A DNA stretch of 64,000 bases from Paratinospora sagittata (taxonomy: Eukaryota > Streptophyta > Magnoliopsida > Ranunculales > Menispermaceae): contig CM069598.1 of NCBI GenBank assembly GCA_035771175.1, positions 16,120,438 to 16,184,437 of the forward strand, given 5' to 3'. This document shows, piece by piece, positions 32,401 to 44,500 of this stretch. Position 1 is the stretch's first letter, and each line of letters begins with the position of its first letter. A program made the position numbers and the translations under genes. The notes beneath the pieces were generated by a model that saw only the letters and a program-made list of their open reading frames with translations, did no database searches and was not told the origin of the DNA.

Positions 32401-33233
32401 CAGAATAGTAAATGAAGAATTAGTAAGGTTGCTTGTATTAGACCTAAATTTAGAATATGAACTTAGACCTTTCCAAATAGCTTGCATGTCAACTATGTTG
32501 ACCTAGTTGCCATTGTTGATGAACCCATGATGCAAAATCAGTGATATACATGGCTGAACATGATGACCTAGTGTAAATCGACAATATGGCCTAAGTATGG
32601 AAAATTTCATATTTTAGGGCTTTTGATGCTTTTGGCCTAGAATCATTGAATTGATACAACTTATGTTTAATTAAGCATGATTAGGGTTGATTATGCTACT
32701 GATTTGGTGGTTGTGACCATATCATGGGTTAGGCCTACTTGTGATCAAGTGACCCAATTTGGGCATGTTTATGCCTAAGGAATTGAAAATCAGTATTTTT
32801 GATTAATAGAATGGTTTATGTATGAGAACTATGCATTAGAGGCCTAAGTCATGTGATTTGAGTTGAATGATGGGATTAGATGGGATTTAGGCCTATTGTT
32901 TATATGTGGGTTGATTTAGGGTTGATGTGTAATGTCTATGTGATTGAACATAGAAATTGATGTATGGTAGGATATTGATGTATGTTTCAGGATCTTGATT
33001 GGGTTGATTCGGTTTGGTGGTCGTGTGTGGTTAAGTACTCTCGCGAGGCTTGGTTGTGAGTAGACTTCATTTATGATTATATCTTTTATGTCATCATATC
33101 ACTTTATATATTGTATGTTGAAAGCATGAATGTGTTCTAATGTTTTGAATGATGCATTGATTTGAGAAAACCTTATGACTTTGGTTGGGCCCATCTATCT
33201 GGCTAATAGGGGGACTTAACCTTGTCATAGGAG

Positions 33234-33352
33234 GGTTTTAGGAAAGGAAGAGATTGGGGTCAACGGTACGGTGAAATAGACGTGCACTAGTAACCCAAAA
33301 TAAACATGATTGGGATCAACGGTACGGTGAAATAGACGTATACTAGTAACCC
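33234..33352. repeat. Short direct repeat in the 3-kb LTR
   Basis: GATTGGG.TCAACGGTACGGTGAAATAGACGT..ACTAGTAACCC occurs twice, about 60 bp apart. An inverted, diverged copy of this region lies at 34075-34250. Confidence 0.85.
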
Positions 33353-34074
33353 GATGCATGTTGAATGTGGATCAAAATTGATAAGCTTTTACTTGCATCG
33401 AACTTATTATAAATGTTTGATATCTATATGTTATGAGCTTTTAAATCATGCTACACATTGACATGCATACATGATATTTATTGATGAGTATTGATAGCAT
33501 ATCTGAATTCTATTCACTGGGCACCGTTGGCTCACCCTCATTTTCCTCTTTCAGGTCCTTCTGTCCCGAATAAGGGTAAAGGAGTAGTTATATCTTGAGG
33601 GCCTTGCCTGCGACAGAATCCAAAGCCTCGATGTGAGTTGAGAGGCATTTTGATTGAACTGTGTTTTAAATTATGACGTATTATATTTTGGATTATGTAA
33701 TTATAACACTTACCACATTGTAGTATGGGTGAGTTGGGACTTGTTAGATAAACCATGTGGGCATATGACGATTTTTATTTGTACCCACAATTTTGGACTT
33801 TATGTGTATGTCAATTTTAATGGACTATAGGGATTATGATTTTATTTATGGTTCATTTTTATGGATTATCTCTTGTCTTTGATGATTAATACGGTGGGTA
33901 GTTTTGTTTAGTACCTTTTGATATTATGTCATTGTTTGAAATAAGGCTCGTAGGGTCTCAACCACCTCATGAGAGTTGAGGAGTGGTCGGAGATGCCTAC
34001 GCCGGGCGTCCCGCCCCGGCATTCCGCATGCCATTCCCTGCGGGGTTGGTGGTCCGGGGCTCGGGGTCGCCACA

Positions 34075-34250
34075 AGCATGATTAAAAGCTCATAATCATA
34101 TAGATATCAAGCATTTATAATAAGTTCGATGCAAGTAAAAGCTTATCAATTTGGATCCACATTCCATATGCATTGAGGTTACTAGTTCACGTCTATTTCA
34201 CCGTACCGTTAACCCCAATCATGTTTATTTGGGGTTACTAGTGCACGTCA
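34075..34250 (-). repeat. Inverted fragment of the 3-kb LTR
   Basis: The reverse complement of this segment aligns with about 33280-33455 of the adjoining LTR at roughly 90 percent by eye (shared GTGCACTAGTAACCC, CGGTACGGTGAAATAGACGT, GATAAGCTTTTACTTGCATC, AACTTATTATAAATG). It abuts the LTR terminus (CCACA at 34074) exactly, creating an inverted repeat with about 620 bp between the arms. Confidence 0.85.
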
Positions 34251-34792
34251 ATTGAATTCATGTTTGTATTTATGGTTAGGCATGTCACTACATTTTAACA
34301 AGATAAACTTTTTCATGACTTAAATTAATTTCAACATGATGATAGAAGCCCTTATAAAATAGCTTCTTTAATTAATCTCATGTCTTAATCATCTCAGGAG
34401 TCCTTAACCTAATTTTCTATTATCTATTATCATCAGTTAGCTTAAACTTAGCTAACTTGCTTTATCATTTTCAGATAGTTAATCATTCTCTAAGATGGTC
34501 TCCACTCAAAGTCGCAAATTCTTTACTACGTCTACTATCAGACTGCCAGTTAAGATAGGAGAGTCTCTTCTCCTGAAAGTTTCCATAACTTTCACATATC
34601 TTTTCATTTCATCTGGCTTATCATTGAGACCTTTTATTTATTTTATTTTTACTTCAGTCTTAACTATATATGTTTTTACAGAAATACTCACACCATTACC
34701 ACCCACATCTGGAGCTATCAATGGTTCAAGCCTTTATTTTTCTCACATTACAATTTTTCCACAAGCTCATAAGCTGTGTATTTCGTTGTTGT
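34251..34792. other. Unassigned sequence left of the nested solo LTR
   Basis: No recognisable protein. Removal of the solo LTR at 34793-36259 and one GTTGT joins this stretch to 36260-36556, which ends in a primer-binding site, so the two together are probably the 5' internal region of a decayed minus-oriented Gypsy element. An open frame at 34495-34818 lacks any domain. Confidence 0.4.
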
Positions 34793-36259
34793 TGTCACAC
34801 CCCGCCCGGACGTTCTAAACCGGCGGTACACTCTCAGACGGGGCGCGCATTTGAAACAATTACAACGGTAACAACAGAGTGCACAGCAGAAATACAGTAC
34901 ACAGTACAAATCTGATTTCATTTAATTCAGAATACTTTTGTGCATAAAATGGTCAAGGGAACATACTCCCAAAATCCCCAATGAATCATACAAAGGGTAC
35001 AAAATGTGAGCCCCGTAACCTGCACCTAGTCCACCCTAATTTCCTGTGAAAGATTGGATAATAATGGAGTGAGCTTAACGCGCTCAGTGGGTAAATAGTG
35101 CATGAGAACAATTAATAAAGTATACTTCAATATCAAATATCTTAAATACAAATGTGAGCATCATAATCAATCAATATGTATGTATGCATGACACCGTCTC
35201 GTAATGGTTTGATGAACGTACATCACCTAAATTCACGTACAGGAACGATGCTCTGGATTCACGTACTGATGTCCCTCCCCGGGTGTAGCCGGGTTCTCAT
35301 GTACGTCCCTCTCCAGAAAAATGTAATGAATAGCGAGCAATGCTCCTAACTATTCTATGAGTCATAAACCATATACGTCCCTAGGTGGTGATATGTATGA
35401 CGTCAATGCATGAACTGGTCTAGTCTTTTCTTGACATTTAGACTGACTTTGGCAACGTCTGGTGATCCTTACCAGGGTCGGTATCACGACGTGCAAGATT
35501 AAGACATTCAGTATCACTGTATAAGCTGATAGCTTTCAATAAGACCAACTAGATCAGTCCCCAGTTGAGAGGTGAAACACAAGGTCTGCTTAAATACCAA
35601 TCGCCTAGAGCAGTCCGCTGCCTTCCGTTCACTATTTAAAGTTACTGAGGACAAGACCGGGTCTAGTTGAGTCAGAATGACCACAAATCCGGCATTATAA
35701 CAGTGCAATACATGAATTCCAAATATACAGGCATAAGTGCGGCAGTATAAACAGTATATGACATAATGCAGTGTAAATGAATAGTAGACATAATAATAAT
35801 TGAATGTAAACTTTAATAAAAGTTATGAAACACGCAAACCTATGTTTCGTTCCCCACCTTCAGATAAAACTTCTTCTTTCAGATCTGGCGCTTTCCTCCG
35901 GGCAGAACTTCGTTGCACCGCTTTCAAATCTGGCGCTTTCCTCCGGACAGAACTTTGTTGCACCGCACCGAGAGTCTCGGACAGAGAGTCTCAAAAACTT
36001 AGAATGCGTGGAAAGGAGAAGAAATTCACAAGAGAAGGTGATTTGGTGTGAGGAATGAGAAATGAGGAGGTTTCTTATATAGAGATTTTTGCGCCTGAAC
36101 GTTCGGGCATGCGCCTAAACGTTCTGGCATGCGCCTGAACGTTCTGTCATGCGCCTAAACGTTCGGGTATGCATTGCGCCTGAACGTTCTGTCACGCGCC
36201 TGAACGTTTTGGCGTTGCCAAAATAGTAATTTTTTTTTTGTGAAATACAGGGTATTACA
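34793..36259. mobile_element. Solo LTR of a Gypsy-type element (1467 bp) with target duplication
   Basis: It starts TGTCACACCCCGCCCGGACG and ends CAGGGTATTACA. The 5-bp repeat GTTGT is present on both sides (34788-34792 and 36260-36264). There is no internal coding region, so the element was lost by recombination between its two LTRs. A string CGCGCTCAGTGGGTAAATAG near 35078-35097 fits large Gypsy LTRs. Inside, at about 36090-36210, a 19-20-bp unit GCGCCTGAACGTTCTGGCAT is repeated about six times. Orientation is not assigned, because no coding region or primer site belongs to it. Confidence 0.88.
35870..35965. repeat. Direct repeat in the solo LTR
   Basis: Two copies of TCTGGCGCTTTCCTCCGG.CAGAACTT.GTTGCACCGC, about 50 bp apart. 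Confidence 0.8.
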
Positions 36260-36540
36260 GTTGTTGGGTAGTTACTAGCCATATATATGCTATGTAATTT
36301 ATTATCACTGGATTACATCCAGTTCTTTTTCTTTGAACCTTCTGATCCTTTTGTGATCAACAATTTTCGTTATTAATCTTGACTGGTCTTTTCCAAATCT
36401 GGAATTCACCGACATAGGTGATTCTCAGTCAAGATAACATATTGGATTAGGCTCAACATAATATGACTATCCATATATATACCCATACAATCAATCATAA
36501 TATTATAATGTTTTTATCTTTTTAAGGATTTTAAACCTAA

Positions 36541-36552
36541 GCTCTGATACCA
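36541..36552 (-). promoter_or_regulatory. Retrotransposon primer-binding site (initiator methionine tRNA)
   Basis: On the minus strand the sequence reads TGGTATCAGAGCTTAGG, complementary over 12 bases to the 3' end of plant initiator methionine tRNA. It lies four bases from TGTCACGATGCCCC (36557), the likely edge of a 5' LTR in minus orientation. This shows that the DNA to its left is the internal region of an otherwise unrecognisable LTR element. Confidence 0.75.
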
Positions 36553-36556
36553 ATAT

Positions 36557-36715
36557 TGTCACGATGCCCCTGACGTAAGCTAACGTCATGACCGGCACAG
36601 TGTACTATACACCGTACATTCCATATACAATATACAATACACTGTCAGCCTCAACAGACATTCACAATAATTTCTAAAATTTATAGAAATTTTGACAGCA
36701 TCTCCCCATTAACTA
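36557..36715 (-). repeat. Edge of a minus-oriented 5' LTR, extent unclear
   Basis: It begins TGTCACGATGCCCCTGACGTA, next to the primer-binding site. It holds a GCTAACGTCATGACC/TGACGTAAGCTAACGTCA-like palindromic patch, and a TATACACCGTACATTCCATATACAATATACAATACAC tract. The far end of the LTR could not be found; after about 36715 the DNA looks unrelated. Confidence 0.5.
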
Positions 36716-39700
36716 GACATTTCACATTTTTTTTAACTTGTAAGCACCCATATTGGATGATCTCATATGTATCATCTTCATTTAATAATTTTATTTATTT
36801 ATTAATACCCCTTAAATCTAGCATGAATTTTCATACACGTGTATATTTAGCTCTTACGTATAAAATAAGTGTATTATATGTCTCGATATACATGTAATTT
36901 AACGTATGTATTTAATTAAAACTACGATGTGTTATATTAACAATCACGTGTCCGAATGGATATCCACGTGGCTTCTCATCCACTTTTTCTTCCTCTACTC
37001 TTTACCATCTTCTCCTAGTTCTTTATTCTGGATAATTATCTTAATCTTTGTTTAGCTTATATCTGTTTAGCTTATTATTGTTGAAAATTAACAATGTTGC
37101 GCATACTTTTATGAAAAATAAATGTAAAATTCCGTTTTGGTGTAATAGAAAATAATGAAATTAGTCTATTTTTTGTTAGCTAATGTACCTTGTTTTGCTC
37201 TCACATTGTTTTGACTAGATCAAAGTTTTCACTTGCAAGTTTGTTTGGTTCATAAATAATTTAATACTATATAGTCAGACCAAGGTAATGCTTAATTTTA
37301 AATGTTTGATCAGAAAGAAAAATTTTACAATAATAAATCATCATAGAAATGAGAGTCTCTCCCATCCCTACAGTTTAATAAATGAGGGAAGTGGATAATA
37401 AATGTTGACATAGATTTTATGTACTTGATTTATATGATTACTACAATGTGTCAAAATTCACTTAGAAATTGAGTACAGTTTAACATTTACCGGAAAACGA
37501 ATATTCTTTAATTTAATCTTATTTGAAAAGACAAGATAATTAACTACAATAGACTTACTGACATCAAATTTTAATTGAATTGAAGTTCTTTTTTGACAAT
37601 TGAAAAGACATGACGACAGTCTAACTTTTTATTATCGTAATCTTTATAAAATCAACAAATATATTTTTAATTATGACACCTGACGCAAAATCCCTCAACT
37701 CTCAGAATATTATTTGCTTAAAATTGTTTTCAATAATTATTGCATGTTGATCCTTTTCTTCAAAACTCAACTAATTGTTGTCAAAAACTATAAATTTGTT
37801 TAACGTTCTTCCCCATTTGTATTCCAAAATTTTTTCCACAAATAAAGACACTAAACAATTACTGCACAACATGAACAATCATCAACGCAAATCGCCCACA
37901 AAATTACTAAGGTATTATCCTGTCAACTACTTATAAACCATAAATACTTTTCTTCATTCTTCTTCTTCTTCGTCTTCATTATTTTTCTTTTAGCTACCAA
38001 CGATTTTACTATTTTGTTAACTTTGTGTTTGTTCTCTAACCATTCATTTAAACGATATGATCTTGCTATGTTTTATAAACATTGCAAACCATACACTCGT
38101 GAAATACTAGATAAATGGATGAGAACTCAAATCTTTTCATGCTAGCCAGAGAATTTCCTGATAGATTATTTCATCCTGCTGTCTTTGAGTCATTAATGAT
38201 GAAGTTACAAAATCATCTGTACGATTACGCCTCCAACCTCAAATAGTGGATAATGAAGGTCGCCCCTTTCTCGAAATCCATGAAACTTTCGTTTATTGTT
38301 GGTCTCCAAGATAAATAAGCACATTAATGGTTTATTGGTCCATCATTGGTCAACCTACTATAAGAGTGGTTCTAGATGACGAAGCTGATACTAGGTACCC
38401 TGAAGATCTGTATGATGTTTTTTGGTGTGGCCTTTTGGAGTCTGGTCTACCAGTAATTTCAACATATGTATCGTATGATTATGCTTGGGCTTATTAAATT
38501 AATGTATACCTCTGAATGTGTGTGCGTTTGTATGTATATATGTATATAACTCATAATGGTTGTAATAATAGAGCAACAAAGCCAACTTCATTTAGAAGAA
38601 TTAAGTTTATTCAATTCGACGTATTAAAAACTAACTTATTATTTGACATATTTCTTTATATAAGTTGTCGTTCAAATATATTTATTTACAAACATAAAGA
38701 ACCAATTCTTCAAGCAAAAAAACCTCAAAGGGAGTTACTCAAACAAATGAAACCAGTAAACAATTCTTCTTGAATTCCTTTACCAATTCTCATATCCTTA
38801 ACAAATAAAAAAAATGATTTTAATAGGATCTTTACAATAATAAAAAATGAAGAATTCTTGACTTTATTACTCTCAATCAAGAATTTTTCCTTTCTTTTCT
38901 TTTCTTCATTTTACTTTTTTTTGGAGGAAAATTAATTTTCTCATATTCTCATATCATCAATCGTCTATTTTTTCTTCCATCAATTATAAATATATAAGGA
39001 ATTAATCTATATAGTACAATATAATATAATATAATATAATAATATGACTGAAAAAAAAATTATTGCAAACGTTTTTTTTAAGAAAAACTATTATATTGAG
39101 TCATTCCTCAATAGTTATGAATGACCGTATTAATATATTAACAACATAAAATAATATCTATTCATATATAATAAGAAGACAAATAACATAAAATGAAAAT
39201 TTGAATGTAATATACTTACATTTTTATCGAGCAAAAACATTTCTACTGACATCAACTCATCATTCATAACATACAAATGTTACAATGCATCTATTATCTA
39301 AGGGCTTTCAATGGCTGAATTGTTGTCCAAAAAACTAGCCTAAAAACAATTTGTGCTGTAAAAATTGTCCATAATGATATGATTGAAAGAAATAATATAA
39401 TATTTTATAATTTAATATGAGATATGAAATGACACCACTTAATTTAATATTTTATATAACTACATACATTATTGCTACCACAGTAGTGCATTATTATCAC
39501 TGATTTGTTTCTTTAGTGTTTGTACGTTTTTTTCTTATTTTCTAACTCCATTCGTAGCCCATTCATTATCTCCATGGTTTCAGCAAACATCTTATGTTTA
39601 AATTTATGTGTTTGAGAGATGCCACAATATATACAGTGATACCATATTTTTTATTTGATAATTAATAAGCAAAAAAACATATCAATATATTAGATTAAAT

Positions 39701-40885
39701 ACTTAAACAAAATAAATAACATATGAAAGAAATTATATTTATTCAACAACCTGTTATTTAGGTCACCACTTCGACAGTTTTCGTAATTAGATCACCTATC
39801 TTTCGGTTTGACATATGCTTATGCGGTAGTCTATACATAAGGATATTGCCACTAAAAAAATAAATGGAATATTTGGACCTGTCACCTTTGCATGATTATA
39901 ATATAATATAATGTTTAAACAAAATTCTCCAAAGCAAAGTAAGCTTCAAAACCCATATACAAATTTCAGTATTTTACACTTATACAAATATTTATTGTTT
40001 TCACTTTATCCTTAGATACAACTCCTCAACGTTCGTTATATGTGGTCATCACACAAAAAAGCTCATGACATCACCTATTTTCAAGTATATGAATGTTCCA
40101 AAAATGACATGCCTTTACCTCATTTTATGGAGAATCAACAAAAATTTTTAGCCCTTTTAAATATTTGTTGAGCTATTGAATTATTTTGTTATTTAAGATA
40201 GGGTGGCAATTTTATTCTCATCATTACTTTAATCTTCTTCTTATAAATAACCAATTAAAATATGTAATGCAATACAATATAATACAATAGATTATAATAT
40301 AATATAATATAATATAATGACCCAAAAAAATCATTATTGTCAATAGTTAACATGTCCAATAAATAGTTTTTTGTAATTTATTCATTTTTTATTTTATTTT
40401 TTCATCCCTTAAACAACATGGAACATAGTAATAGAATATTTAAAAAATAAAATCACTTTTTTTTATTATTTTAAATTCATCATTTTCTCAATCGTCTTCT
40501 TCTCTTCCACTAATTATAAATAATATAATATAATATAATATAATATAATATAATATAACTATTACAAAAAAAACACTTTAAATAATAACTATTATAGTAG
40601 GTAATTCACATAATCGTTGTGAATGATCGAATTAATATATTAACAAAAATAAATTGTATTACTTTAATCAATATATCACGATACAAAAATAACAATGAAA
40701 ATAGGTTCTCTGCCCGCATGGGTGCAACCTTGTATATATAAAGAGAGAGAAGGAAATAATTTAATTAAAATAACATTAGAGCTACCATAATATTAAAAAA
40801 AATTAAAATAATAGCTAAAAGTTTAGGAAAAACTACGCATTGCATATTTAATGAAATCTTAGGCACTTCTTAAATAAATTATTTA
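36716..40885. other. Long AT-rich intergenic region, no gene seen
   Basis: No supportable gene in about 4.2 kb. It contains repeated pentanucleotide (TAATA)n tracts at about 39017-39041, 40283-40318 and 40526-40558. A stretch at 38100-38480 has less extreme composition and could be an old transposon or gene relic, but neither strand gives a recognisable protein. A GCCCGCATGGGTGCAACC string near 40711 recalls Helitron-like termini but no partner end was found. Confidence 0.5.
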
Positions 40886-40939
40886 ATAATTAATAATGCC
40901 CTCTCAAAAAATACAACGAGTTTTCCAAAAAAAAACCTA

Positions 40940-41593
40940 ACATTTCTAACGGTAAACCCTCAGTTTCCCTTATCTCTTTTGTTCTCGCCTGCTTCAAACC
41001 GCCAAACCGTTCTCCGCCACTACGTCCTTGAAGCTCGCCGTTGCAATCCTCTCCAGCAAGGGAAATAATTCTCGCCATCAGAGTCGCCGTCTCAACGCAA
41101 CTACTTCTCTCTCTCCGGGTCTCGCCTCGGGTTGCTGCTTCGTGCTCGCCACTGATCTGATCTAGGTCAGTCTTCCACTCACCCTTTCTTCTTAGTTCTT
41201 CCAAACTCTTTTCTCTAATCCTCTCCCAATCTCTATCTCTCTACTTCGTTTTTTGGTTTACGAATGGATTGACTATTGGTTTTCCAAAAGACTTCGTACA
41301 TAATGTCGACATTGCGACAGAAAGACTTCATCGAATTTTTTGCCCTTTCTTTAAACTTAAAAATGTGATTTTTTTTTCGAATTTTCCAAGTTTTTATCCA
41401 TTTTTTCCGAATTTTTCGCCAAATTTCTGCAGTTCCTTTTTTACATATACTCTGTCGAATTTTGTCGATTTCTCAATCCTTGCTTGCGACTTTGCGTTGG
41501 TTGCATGAAGAAGTAGAAGAAGAAGAAGACGAAGGAAGGTGCCTTCACCTCGTCGTTAGCTTCACGAAGAGATCGCAGGAGGAGAAGGAGGAG
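40940..41593 (+). promoter_or_regulatory. 5' untranslated region of the seryl-tRNA synthetase locus
   Basis: A GC-richer, CT-rich leader runs from about 40970 to a likely splice donor GATCTAG|GTCAGT at 41166/41167, then a T-rich intron leads to the coding exon. The exact acceptor is unclear. The coding frame remains open upstream of the chosen ATG back to 41462 with an acidic MSISQSLLATLRWLHEEVEEEE stretch (kept short here), but family proteins start at MLDINLF, so the downstream ATG is preferred. Confidence 0.55.
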
Positions 41594-44500
41594 ATGTTGG
41601 ACATCAATCTGTTCAGAGAAGACAAAGGCCACAATCCCGAGCTCATTCGCGAATCTCAGCGTCGAAGGTACGCTAATGTGAAGATTGTCGATGAAATCAT
41701 CCTCCTCGACAAACAATGGCGACAACGTAAGTCTTTCAATTTTTTTTTTAGGTTTTTCTTCTTCATTTCGTTTCATCTCATTTGTGAGTTCAGATTTGTT
41801 AGGATTTCATATATTCATTTATTTCTCTAATTTTTCTGTTTTCGTTGGTGACGGTTCAGGTCAGTTCGAGTTCGACAATCTGCGGAAGGACTTCAATAAA
41901 ATCAACAAGGAAGTCGCGCGTCTTAGAATTGTGAGTTTCTTTTTCTTATTATTTTGTTAATAATGCTCAATTGATTATACAAACTATACAACAACCTATT
42001 ATCTTTGGATTACATTGAATTTCACACTGTTACGTGATTCAATGAAAATATAATGATATGATGGGTTGTTGTAGTTTGTTCTCCAATTTCTACTGCAATC
42101 AATGTAACATTATTCTAATTTCTTTGTTTTATCTTATTTTTGTTTTGGAATTAGTTGTTTTGGGGTTATTTGTGTGGGCTGAGTGGTTTTAGGGCTTAAT
42201 TTGATGGGAATCTTTTGGTTGTTAAGGTTGGTGAAGATGCAAGTGAGATGATTAAGAATACAGATGAGAACAAGCAGTTGACGGCAAAGAAAGACGCTGA
42301 AGTTGAAGAGGCGAGAGCTGCATTGTATAGCGATTGGAGATGGTTGGGAACCTTGTGCACAATTCAGTTCCCGTCAGTGATGATGAGGTGTTTGAGAAAA
42401 GTTGATTTTTATTTATTTATTTATTTTGAGCTTTAGGGGGTAAATTTATGATTTTAAATGGAAATGCTGAATTTGGGTTTATCTATTTACCCTCATTTCC
42501 AGGCTAACAATTCAATAATTCGATCGTGGGGGGGAGAAGAGGATGGAACCAAAGATGAAGAATCATGTTGAACTCATTGAGCTTCTTGGGATTGCCGATT
42601 TTAAGAAAGGTATGGATGGTGAACATCTTATATAGCTCCTCTAAACAGTTATGCTTATGTTGTAATTTCATTTCATGGATTCAATATGAATGGTGTTCTT
42701 AGAGGCAAAAAAAGATTGAAAATATCTTTGTTTTACTTTGTTTCTCCTCTCCAACTTAACTGAAGCTGATGTGGGATCGATCTGTTTTATGTTCTGCCTT
42801 GGTTTATGAGATTCTTTACCCACAATTAATATGCTATCGCTTTTTTAGAATTTGTAATTGCTAGTAGGCAAGTCTTTGGATTTGGTGGGCTAGAGTGGTT
42901 GGGGAGTTAGGCTTTCTGACTGGCTTAGAGGTTGGTCATCAATTGTATAATCTCTTTTAGAGGTGGGCTTTGAGCACACCTCATCCTTAGTCTTATCATT
43001 TTTGTGTAATTTTACTATTATTATATTATCATTTCTAGTTTCTTATCAAAAAACTAAAAACAAAAACAAAAACATGATGTCTGATGGTTTTGATCATATG
43101 TTGTAAAATGGGTTAAGTCAAATATTCTTCCAAATAAAGGAACTAGTTATCAGGAGCTCATGGCATTCATATGGTTCAGTAAATATCTCCCATGATAGTA
43201 CATTGGAGCTTATTGTTATATATGTTTCATATGTTTTATCCAGGTGCACTTGTAGCAGGAGGAAGAGGTTTCTACTTGAAACGAGCTGGTGTACTTCTTA
43301 ATCAGGCACTTATAAATTTTGGTTTTGCGTTTTTGTCAAAAGGAAATTATACATTATTGCAGACACCATTCTTCATGAGAAAAGATATCATGGCAAAATG
43401 TGCTCAGCTAGCCCAATTTGATGAAGAACTTTACAAGGTAAAACTTTGTGACTTGAAAGTATGTGTTTAGATTTAACATGATGGAGTATTGGCAGAATTT
43501 TATCTTGGATGTATTCATTTTTTCCTTCCAAAATGATAGCTTCTTTTCTGAATTATTATTTGGATTGGACAAATTTGTAAATTTTGGTAGAATGGCTTGT
43601 ATATGAGCCTGCTTGGAATTGCCAAGTATCACTGGCTGGTAGATCACTGGCATAGCATTTACACCTAAAAATTGGCATGGACATTAAATGGATATGTTTT
43701 TAAATGTTTCTATAAAACAGAAACAAAGCTATGTGGCACACTGTGTATGTGGTTCTTAAAATCCATGCTACTTGTTCTAAGCTGCTCTAATTTCCCCATT
43801 GGTATATTTTACTTAATGCCCTTTCTGAAATTGAATAAGCATGTAAATCATATGCTGGAGACAAAATGCCTTTCTTAACACACTTCTCTACAAATTTCTT
43901 TTTTCGAAAAGCGAAAATTGGGGTACTAAATAAAATGTTGATTGTCATCATCTTTTCATCCAAAATCTGATTATGCTTGAAGATCAGCAACAATATCTAG
44001 TTAAAAACTCTATTTACAAGCTTTGACTGATTTGATTGGTATGGAACAGGTTACTGGTGAGGGAGATGATAAGTATCTGATTGCTACAGCTGAACAGCCT
44101 CTATGTGCTTTTCATTTAGAAGATTGGGTCCATCCCTCTGAGCTACCTCTAAGGTCATGGCTAAGCCTCAATTGATTTTTTCTCCATGAGACAGTCGCAT
44201 TTGTTACTAAATATTGTTTGCTTTGCCAGATATGCCGGGTACTCTACTTGTTTCCATAAGGAGGCTGGCTCACACGGTCGAGATACATTGGGCATTTTCC
44301 GTGTCCATCAGTTTGAGAAAGTGGAGCAGTTCTGCATCACCAGCCCTTCAGCAAATGATTCCTGGGAAATGCACGAGGAAATGATCAAGAATTCAGAGGA
44401 CTTCTACAAGGAGGTGCACTAATCTTCTTCGGAGTGTTGCCTGGAAGATGTTTCCATTAACCATAGTTCTTTGTTTTCTTCCATAGATTGATAATTTGAT

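Larger units (their letters stand above)
31075..34074 (+). repeat. Large Gypsy-type LTR, about 3 kb
   Basis: It starts TGTGACGCCCCGAAAATTATT and ends GGGGTCGCCACA, a typical TG...CA frame for large plant Gypsy (del/Tekay-like) LTRs. Near the 3' side it has CACTGGGCACCGTTGGCTCACCC, a string often seen close to the R/U5 region of such LTRs. Inside are two sets of tandem repeats (31495-31650 and about 31700-32400). No target duplication is found: the flanks are AGAGA on the left and AGCAT on the right, so it is not a clean solo LTR. No polyprotein is present. Confidence 0.65.

Noticed and set aside
16541..36560. TGGTATCAGAGC strings as possible tRNA genes (21249-21260, 36541-36552, also 46919-46931)
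   Set aside because: They match only the complement of the 3' end of initiator tRNA and sit at LTR edges, so they are primer-binding sites. No cloverleaf is present.
40690..40760. GCCCGCATGGGTGCAACC as a Helitron terminus
   Set aside because: No matching CTRR end with hairpin was found and no Rep/helicase sequence is in the window.
40890..41204. 104-residue minus-strand open frame
   Set aside because: It is antisense to the CT-rich, GC-richer leader of the seryl-tRNA synthetase locus and has no domain.
41462..41593. In-frame N-terminal extension of the seryl-tRNA synthetase
   Set aside because: The acidic, repetitive extension lies in the leader, and family members start at the MLDINLF methionine.
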